NCBI GenBank assembly: GCA_039720395.1
Contig: CM077820.1
Span: 15,771,848-15,835,847 of the forward strand
DNA: 64,000 bases
From: Liquidambar formosana
Lineage: Eukaryota > Streptophyta > Magnoliopsida > Saxifragales > Altingiaceae
Reading direction: 5' to 3'
In this document: positions 57,648 through 64,000 of the stretch, piece after piece
Layout: each line of letters begins with the position of its first letter
Numbering within the stretch: the stretch's first letter is position 1
The notes under the pieces: model-generated
What the model saw: the letters and a program-made list of their open reading frames with translations, nothing else
Database searches by the model: none
What the model was told of the DNA's origin: nothing
Translations under genes and position numbers: made by a program

Positions 57648-58763
57648 CCCCGGCCCAACCACCAACTGGCTGTTATAAGAATCTTATGAATATTTTGGGT
57701 TTACTATTATGAGGGAATCGATTATATCTTCGGAGGCATTGTGCATCCAAATTTCAGACCACGACATGGGTTCTTTAAGTGCTATCACATAACACCTGGA
57801 AAATTTTTAGTGTTCCACACCCACTTAATGGGCCTCATGTAGAACGAAGCCTTTATCAAAAGAGCTTAAATTCAAGAGGGGATCATTTACAAAACTGGGG
57901 CCATTTCACAAAACTTGTCACTAAAAAGTTAGTTGCATGTTTTGCGAGTTGAATACACTGATGAGTTACATTGATGATAAATCAAAAGTGACCTCTATGA
58001 TTTAAGATGCTAACCTTTCATTTCAAAGCTTGCACTTGAAATTAGAAATGACTTTACAGTTTTTTCAAACAAAAGCTGCTTTTGATTTTAAAATTTACTT
58101 GTCATTTTGTCATGCTTGACTAGTGTGCGAGCACAAATCTGATGACAAGGGACCTACTGGCATGGCATACATCTGCAATATAGGCCTATTGCAAAAGTGC
58201 CTTGTTGATTTCACTCATCAAAAACCTTCACAGTCTAACGATTCTATGTTATAAGATTTTGCTGATCAAAAAAAAAAAAAAAAACACTTTGGAAACACTA
58301 GCATGTCTGGAAAAATCTACTTGCTAGTCATGTCTATAAGATATAAGTTGCTTGTGGAGGTTTGATATTAGTTTAAACATATTTCTTTCTTCTTACATTA
58401 TTGTTTGACCAATATTAGGTCTTACCTTGCTTTTTTCCTTAAAGAATTTATGCGTGTCATGATGGATTGATGTCTACAGGCACCTTACCCAGCTTGCAAG
58501 GAAAGGTGGAAATCCCCTGAATCATGATTTTGTGGAACACCATAAGGTATGTTTGCACCATATTTTGTCTTTCTGGTGTTATTACTAGCAATCTCTCTTG
58601 TAAGTGATTCATGCGTTATGTACAGACCCCGGCTTTTACATTTACTTCTTCTGGCAATGAGAGTGTCTGGAACTTGGATGGTGAGGTCTTTCAAGCACAC
58701 CAACTCTCAGCACAAGTATTTCGAGGCCTTGTTAGCTTATTTGCACCCGGTCCTGAAGTTTAG
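39565..58763 (+). CDS. CERK: Ceramide kinase, ACD5/CERK type (two apparent indels)
   Basis: Phosphorylates ceramide to ceramide-1-phosphate; loss in Arabidopsis (acd5) causes ceramide build-up and spontaneous cell death. Thirteen exons: 39565-39738, 40929-41085, 41177-41344, 41474-41565, 43804-43896, 45996-46221, 46329-46355, 46515-46602, 48962-49111, 51900-52001, 57226-57600, 58480-58546, 58626-58763. Corrected length is about 618 residues against about 608 in Arabidopsis. The DAGK-type catalytic region includes LLVFVHPLSGKGNG, VIVTQRAGHAFDVM, the nucleotide-binding GGDGFFNEILNG from about residue 229, and FGIIPAGSTDA. The CERK-specific RVNCNVCNTKSMRTYP follows in exon 11. An extra T near 40995 (GACTGTGTAC for GACGTGTAC) and a missing T near 41517 (GAATTGGG for GAATTTGGG) disrupt exons 2 and 4. 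Introns carry a TRIM, a MITE-like element, a tandem array and a LINE. Confidence 0.92.
42130..42495 (+). mobile_element. Complete TRIM retrotransposon (366 bp)
   Basis: Terminal-repeat retrotransposon in miniature in ceramide kinase intron 4. LTRs are 42130-42242 and 42384-42495 (TGTTGGGAAG / TATTGGGAAG start, ACTTAACA end). The primer-binding site TGGTATCAGAGC (initiator-Met tRNA) directly follows LTR 1 at 42243-42254. A polypurine tract GAGGGGGAG lies just before LTR 2. A perfect 5-bp target duplication ACTAT is at 42125-42129 and 42496-42500. It has no coding capacity, so it moved with proteins from another element. Confidence 0.95.
42957..43600. repeat. GTATCC-rich dispersed repeat, second copy
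   Basis: Starts GAAACATGGATATAGAT and ends GAAGTATCCGTGCTTC, with CGGATACGTATCGGGG and GGTATCCGGTATGGG near the right end. The ends are loosely inverted and match pieces at 23341-23940 and about 11201-11214. It is probably a non-autonomous DNA transposon in ceramide kinase intron 4. Borders are approximate. Confidence 0.45.
44038..44562. mobile_element. MITE-like element with CATAGTTAT ends
   Basis: Ends CATAGTTATCAGACCC and, inverted, CATAGTTATTAGAACC bound about 525 bp with short GGTC/CCGGT-rich subterminal stretches and a TA microsatellite. It lies in ceramide kinase intron 5. A related right end (CTGGTTCTGATAACCAT) occurs at about 62608. No target duplication was resolved. Confidence 0.5.
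45057..45102. repeat. ATC/TTC trinucleotide microsatellite
   Basis: Tandem CAT/ATC units followed by CTT units in ceramide kinase intron 5. Confidence 0.9.
46794..46929. repeat. Tandem duplication, 67-bp unit
   Basis: TGCCTGAGCTATTTGCAACA and TGCCTGAGTTATGTGCAACA begin two adjacent copies, each followed by CTTCAAAAGCGATATTT. They lie in ceramide kinase intron 8. Confidence 0.9.
49195..49261. repeat. ATT/ACT trinucleotide microsatellite
   Basis: TTA units, then ACT/ACC units, in ceramide kinase intron 9. Confidence 0.9.
50111..50735. repeat. Tandem array of a 231-bp unit (about 2.7 copies) with tRNA-like motif
   Basis: Units start at 50111, 50342 and 50573 with GTAGGA(C/T)C(A/G)AGTGCTAACC; the third stops at about 50735. 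On the minus strand, full units read TTGGTATCAGAGCAAGG, then CGGGTTCGAGTCC, which contains a good polymerase III B-box (GGTTCGAGTCC). This suggests a tRNA-related or SINE-like origin that was then tandemly amplified. It lies in ceramide kinase intron 9. Simple (GT)n follows at about 50850. Confidence 0.75.
52656..53066 (+). pseudogene. LINE ORF1 3' remnant
   Basis: A 137-codon open stretch rich in Lys/Glu (SLKRKLISPEERRKRELKKL) ends just before ORF2. The RNA-binding and zinc-knuckle parts usual in plant L1 ORF1 are not visible, so the element is probably 5' truncated. Confidence 0.5.
53074..56705 (+). pseudogene. LINE ORF2 (endonuclease-RT-zf-RVT), broken
   Basis: Starts MKLRIICWNVRGLNNRKRR, the plant L1 apurinic-type endonuclease start; QETK and the FNVV and SDHVPLL motifs follow. 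RT shows ALRLAKVIGRLIS, IDLEKAYDNVNW, GIRQGDPLSPFLF and LLFANDALLF, where the catalytic FADD is FAND. The tail is a zf-RVT domain (VPTKVTFFCWL, RCILCKQ, HLFIHC). Frame changes fall near 53260, 53535, 54605, 54795 and 55435, with in-frame stops at 55941-55943 and 56436-56438. Confidence 0.9.
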
Positions 58764-59654
58764 CAACATACCTCGCATGAGGGATGCGCATAAGGAACTT
58801 ATATATAAGTCAGTCTGTAATTGTTTAGTTAATCATTCAATATAATTTTGTACCAATGACCCGTAGGTCTAATAATATCTGGGTGTCTTTCCAAGTGACC
58901 CTAGTGTTGGCGGGTAGGAGTTTAAAGACACCATGTGCTATGGTCGGGTGAAGAGGTTAACTTGGCTTTACTGCAATGTATCAAAGTTCTTATGTGTACC
59001 ACAAGTGGAAAAAAAAAAAAAAAATTCTATATATTTTGCAGAATCACAGGTCAAATGATGGTTACAAGCATTGCTTTCAGATCTTTTCTTAGTATGGGAA
59101 CCTAAAATCTACATGAGGTTGTTTTTTTCATCACCAACCCCCCCACCCCTCTTCTTTCTCTCCCCACCCCACTTCCTTTCCTTTAAAAAATAAATAACTA
59201 CTTAGATGACAGTTTATTAGCTTATATAATATAGGACTAGGGTTAGGATGGTGGGATCACATTTTTGCACAAAATTTTGTACGACAATTTTATGTGGTTC
59301 ATTTCTCTGCCAATGCTCTCCAATTAAGCTGTCTTTGAGCTAGATAATGCAGTGAAAGCTCCTGCCGTGGCTGCTACGTAATGACGTCCACACGTTTTAG
59401 AATTAGAAATAGCTTGGTGCTAGCATGGGTTGTGTTAGATGCACAGCCTGAGAAAAAGAATGATCAAGTGATCAACGGCTAAAAATGGAACAAATTAACT
59501 GCGCCACAATAATAAGTTGATAACAATGAACGAATACAGACCAAGCATTGACTAATAGAGGTAATATCTTTATACCGATGTGAAAAACCAAAGCCATTTG
59601 CTTCTTTTCTGTGCCTCTTGAAGAAGAAGATCAACGAGAACGAAAGAGTTTCAG
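58764..59654. other. Intergenic between ceramide kinase and the NLR gene
   Basis: No gene. An A run near 59010-59024 and a C/T-rich patch near 59139-59180 are the only notable features. The NLR promoter lies in the second half. A minus-strand ORF across the NLR start (59479-59799) shows no conservation. Confidence 0.5.
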
Positions 59655-62329
59655 ATGGCCGAATTTGCTGTTTCGTACGTCGTTCAAAAGCTTGTTGACC
59701 TACTCCTTCATGAGGCAGATCTTTTGGGAGGCGTTCGAGGGCAACTTGAGCGGCTGCAGGATGAACTGAAGCGGATGCAGTGCTTCTTGAGAGACGCAAA
59801 TTCGAAGCAAGATGATGAGAGAGTGCAAAACTGGGTGTCCGATATCAGAAACGTTGCCTACGATGTGGAGGACCTCATCGACACCTTCGTCCTCAAAGTC
59901 AAGTACCCGAAGAGGCAAGGCTTCTTAACGAGGTATGCTTCTTGCATCTTCAAAGATACGTTTGATGTGTACAAAGTTGGAAAACAGATTGAAACCATCC
60001 AGGTTAGGATCCAAGACATCTCCAAGAGTCGGGAAACTTATGGTATCCAAAATATTGGAGCGGGAATGAGTTCAATGGTAAGCGAGAGGCTGCGAGATCT
60101 GCGACGATCTTCTCCTCGTGGTTTGGAAAAAGATATCGTTAGTTTGGAAGAAGATGCAGCAAAATTGGTGGCAGAACTTGTCAAAAAGGAGGATCGGCTT
60201 TCTGTTATTTCCCTCGTTGGGATGGGAGGTATTGGCAAGACCACACTTGCTAAGAAGGTTTATAACCATCGTGGTGTCGGAGTTCATTTTGGTTGTCGTG
60301 CTTGGGTTTATGTTTCCCAAGACTGTAGATCGAGAGATATACTGCAAGGAATTATCAGGCAAGTTACTACGCCAAATAAAAAACTCGAAGAATTGCAGGA
60401 GGAAGAGTTAGAGGAAATGCTTCATGAGCATCTACAAAGGAGACGTTATCTGGTGGTTTTGGATGATATTTGGAGTATGGAAGCTTGGGATTGTCTTGCA
60501 AGGGCCTTCCCAGACACAGGTCATGCCAGTAGGTTGATGCTCACAACTCGAAACAGGGAAGTTGCTAAGTATGCGGATGCTCAAAGCATCCCCCATGAAC
60601 TTCCTCTTCTAGGTAAAGAGGATAGCTGGGAATTATTCTGTCGGAAAGCATTCATGGACAGTGTTGATAAGAGTTGTCCACCAGAACTAGACGATATTGG
60701 GAGAAAGATTGTGGCAAAATGTGCTGGTTTACCATTAGCTATAATCGTAACCGGAGGCTTGCTATCGAGAAGAAAGAAGTTACCAAGTGAATGGGAGAGG
60801 GTACTTGACAACCTGGGCTCACACTTTGCCAAAGGCCAAACTGGAGTATCAGCAGTACTAGCTTTAAGCTACAATGACTTGCCGAATTACTTAAAATCAT
60901 GTTTTCTTTATTTAGGCCATTTTCCAGAAGATTACGTGATCACTACACGTAAGTTGTTTCAGTTGTGGATTGCAGAGGGCTTGATTCCACAAGAAGGTGA
61001 AAGAATGGAGAGCACAGCTGAGGATTGTTTGAACTGAGCTAATTGATAGAAATATGGTTCAAGCAGCACGAATGAGTGTGAATGAGAGGGTCATGGCATG
61101 TCGACTCCACGATTTGGTGCGAGAGGTATCGATCTCAAAGGCAAAGGAGGAAATCCTTCTTGGGATTTATGAAAACATGAATTTTCAGCTGTCAGCCAAA
61201 ACTCGTCATCAGGCTGTCCAGTCTAACGAAAGAATGTATTTGAGCTCTCCCCCATCAACTCCGCTCCTTCGTTCTCTTCGTCTTCTTCAACGTCTGTGAT
61301 CGGGGATTAGCGGAGGTGAATTTTATTTGTAAACGTTTCCAACTGTTAAGAGTACTAGACTTAGAGGGTATTAAGGTTCGGTACTTACCAAGTGATATTG
61401 GAAACTTGATTCATTTAAGGTACTTGGGCTTGAGAGAAACTGACATTAGTGAGCTTCCATCGTCAATGAGTTACTTGCAGAGCCTACAGACACTAGATAT
61501 TGGACGTAACAATTTTGTTCGGAAAATTCCCAGGGTGATTGGCAAGATGGAAAATTTACGACATCTTCACATGAGCCACTTAGGGCGGTGTAATGGGCAA
61601 TTGAAAATTGACACTCTAAGACATCTCCAGACTCTGTCGGGCATAACTATTCGTGACTGGACAGGGAACGATTCAAAAATGTTGAGCAATCTTCGAAAAT
61701 TAGGAGTGGTAGCAGAATCTTCCGCAGGATTCCGTGAATTCTATAACTCCATTGCTGGGCTCGAGAACCTCTTATCCTTAGACCTTGAGTTTGTGGAAGG
61801 ATTAAGATTTGTTTTAGTATCTCTGACCGGACTCTCGTATCTCCATCGTCTTACTAAGCTACGTATAACAGCAAGGGATCCGCAGCGCCTCCGACATGTG
61901 AAGTTCCCACCAAACCTCTCCCAATTGACCTTGACAGGTTTGCAATTCTACGAATCCCCAATGCAACTATTGGGGAAGTTGCGGAAATTATCCGTTCTCA
62001 TATTGAGATCTCTCTTTATCGTCGGAGGGAAGGGACTGACATTTTCTGTGAATGAATTTCCTCAACTCAAGTGCTTAGTCCTTGCATCATTGACTGCTTT
62101 GGAAGAGTTAAAAGTAGAAGGTGCAATGCCGAGGCTGAAAAGATTACAAATATCTGGCTGTCACATGTTAACCTTCCTCCCTGAAGGAATGAAATTCTTG
62201 AGTGCTCTTCAGGAGTTGGAGATCGACAGGATGCCACAAAGTTTCGAGGATAAGCTTAGAGGGGAAGATTTCTACAAAGTCCAGCACATACCCTATATCA
62301 CTTTTACAAATACGGATATTGGGAGCTAG
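59655..62329 (+). CDS. CC-NB-LRR (RX-CC type) disease-resistance gene, two apparent frameshifts
   Basis: Intracellular immune receptor, single exon. The N-terminal RX-type coiled coil (about 1-130) starts MAEFAVSYVVQKLVDLLLHE and has the EDVID-like DVEDLIDTF. NB-ARC motifs in order are P-loop GMGGIGKTTLA (about 189-199), kinase-2 LVVLDDIW (about 266), RNBS-B SRLMLTTR, GLPL CAGLPLAI (about 357), RNBS-D CFLYLGHFPEDY and an MHD variant LHD in CRLHDLVRE. LRRs follow (LRVLDLEGIKVRYLPSDIGN onward) and end in a short tail at 62329. An extra T at 61035 (AACTGAG for AACGAG) and one extra base at about 61275-61287 each shift the frame; all three segments are otherwise open and collinear. As written the product stops after NB-ARC; whether it is a pseudogene or an error is open. 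It resembles the RPP13/RPP8-like group. Confidence 0.88.
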
Positions 62330-64000
62330 ATAGAGTTGGGTTTTGAAGTTCATCACCATCTCTATTCTCTACTAGTATTACTGTCAGTTAATTTCAGGTA
62401 CTTCTACTCCTTCCTCTTTTTCTAGTTTTGAGAACATCCTAGAAATGGTGATATTTTGAGTGACATCCCTGGAGACTAGTGATCATTCATAAAATTATAA
62501 CAATGACCGGTCTGCCCTGGTTTAATCCGGGTTTGATGTGAAAACAATCTAATTGAATAACCAAACTCGTCAGGTGACTGGTGAACCAATCAGTAAGCCG
62601 GCCTGGTTCTGATAACCATATTATATTGAGGCGGATTTCAGTTACATTTTATTAGTACAATCGGAGGATTGAAACCCTTAATCTATTATAATCTTATCCT
62701 CTACCCACCCTCCCTCCCCAGTGGCTTAAGGCTACTTTAATCATAAGTCTGCTAGGACTAGATAATTTTTCGAAGCAATTTACTAATGCTGACTTTATTA
62801 TGCATCCATGGCAACGCCCATGATTCTCAGCTTGCAGGTCTTGCAATTAAAAGGCGAAGTGCCCAACAGCATGTCAGTGGCTACAGTCTGTTGGGCTTCC
62901 CACCTTATAGGTTGACCCAACTTGTGTATGTGGTGTTAACTACTTGGGCCTTGGGTGAATAAAAGATTGGGTCCAGTTATTACAATCTAAAACTTGTTTG
63001 TACATCCAATTAATTTTAATTTTTTGAAAGTTTTAGAAATATATAAAAGGTTTTTATAAAAGTATTTGAACGGTTTATTAGAAAACATTATATTAAATAA
63101 TTTTGTAGAATAAATTTTTTCCAAAATTTATAATTTAAATTTGACCTTTTGGCAGAAAATGAAACAAATACTAAAAAAATATACTTAATCGATAGATTTT
63201 AGAAAAACCTTTTTTTATAAAATTGCTTGAAATGACGTTTCGTAGGGGTTAATGTGGATAATTTTTATATTTTTATATTTTTTTAACTTTAAAAAAATCA
63301 AAATTAATGAAGTGTACAAGCAAAGTTTTGGATTGCAATATCAGCTCCTATTAAGTAAAAATAAACAACATCTGATCAGCGGGGAGATGAAAGGTCAAGT
63401 TGCAGCGGCTTCCCGAGCACTCTTCTTTTCTGCATCACGCTGGGGTAGCTGAACTTGGTTCACACATATAGCTTTTCATCACTTGGGGAGTTCTTGGCTT
63501 TAATTGGGTTCAAAAAGGCAGCACTTGTTCCTGTTTCGTGCGGCTTCATCTTCTCATTTGTGTTTTCTAGGCTATATTCGGCAGCAGTCCAACTGGTGTT
63601 TGAGTGGTTAAAGTTTCATTATTCTTGGTTGGATTGAGAGTTCTCTATCGCAAGCTTAGAGGTCATTTGTTCTATTATTTTGGTGAGATCTTTTTATTAT
63701 TTTATCTGTTGAAATCCATTGAAATACATATAAAGGTATTTAATTGATTGTATTTGAAACGTTGTGTCTTGTACTCGAGCTTCATTGATATAGAAGGAAT
63801 TGACTTCGGTCTCCGTGGATACACCCCACTTTAAGGACTACTTTTTTTTTTGGAACAGGATCCTCTGCCATACAATAGCAGAGAAGATCTTGCCATACTT
63901 CTTACCATGTGGCAAAAAGAGTGATCCAACGGACACAACGCAACAGCCCAATAAACGATGGCGTTTTGCCCCTCAATTTGTCGGATTCCTCTATCCCAAC
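62330..64000. other. 3' flank of the NLR gene, no gene recognised
   Basis: The NLR 3' UTR probably occupies the start. About 62500-62625 carries a GGTC/CCGG-rich fragment whose end (CTGGTTCTGATAACCAT) matches the 44038-44562 element. The rest is AT-rich; short ORFs around 63252-63637 show no domain or signal I recognise. The last 150 bases hold GGATCCTCTGCCATACAATA, of unknown nature. Confidence 0.5.

Noticed and set aside
1..64000. A novel multi-gene defence or metabolic cluster
   Set aside because: Neighbours are unrelated single-copy-type plant genes on both strands with normal spacing; nothing links them functionally beyond conserved order.

Overview
This window is nuclear DNA of a flowering plant, most likely a woody eudicot; I cannot name the species. 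It has an AT-rich background, GT-AG introns from under 100 bp to 8.5 kb, and many plant transposons (Copia, L1-type LINE, TRIM, Tourist, Stowaway and foldback MITEs). Every gene recognised has a clear plant homologue. I rebuilt exon joins by hand from reading phase, splice sites and family conservation.

Layout: (1) 1-13907 holds two tandem H+/hexose symporter genes of the HEX6/STP type. The first is cut by the window edge. The second has an 8.5 kb first intron containing a reverse-oriented Copia retrotransposon with two LTRs. (2) 13908-17690 is repeat-rich intergenic DNA. (3) 17690-28560 is a nine-coding-exon RhoGAP-like gene resembling Arabidopsis At5g61530. (4) 29647-31402, minus strand, is a three-exon R2R3-MYB of the DUO1 type with a likely miR159 site. 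(5) 33189-37015 is a seven-exon glycosylasparaginase/L-asparaginase gene resembling At5g61540. (6) 39565-58763 is a 13-exon ceramide kinase gene (ACD5/CERK type) carrying a TRIM in intron 4, a MITE-like element in intron 5, a 231-bp tandem array in intron 9 and a 4.6 kb LINE in intron 10. (7) 59655-62329 is a CC-NB-LRR resistance gene. (8) 62330-64000 has nothing I can name.

Sugar transporter, RhoGAP-like and asparaginase genes are also neighbours in Arabidopsis (At5g61520-At5g61530-At5g61540, from memory). The block therefore looks like conserved microsynteny, with the MYB on the opposite strand inside it. The genes are not an operon or a pathway.

The most notable pattern is a set of seven single-base indels (six insertions, one deletion) that break five otherwise well-conserved genes, while the RhoGAP and MYB genes are intact. 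This could be residual long-read assembly error or recent decay, and it decides whether these genes are functional. I found no convincing undescribed multi-gene system. The most interesting leads are this indel pattern, the missing start ATG of the second transporter, the absent arginine finger in the RhoGAP-like protein, the miR159 site, and transposons with clear target-site duplications inside the ceramide kinase gene.
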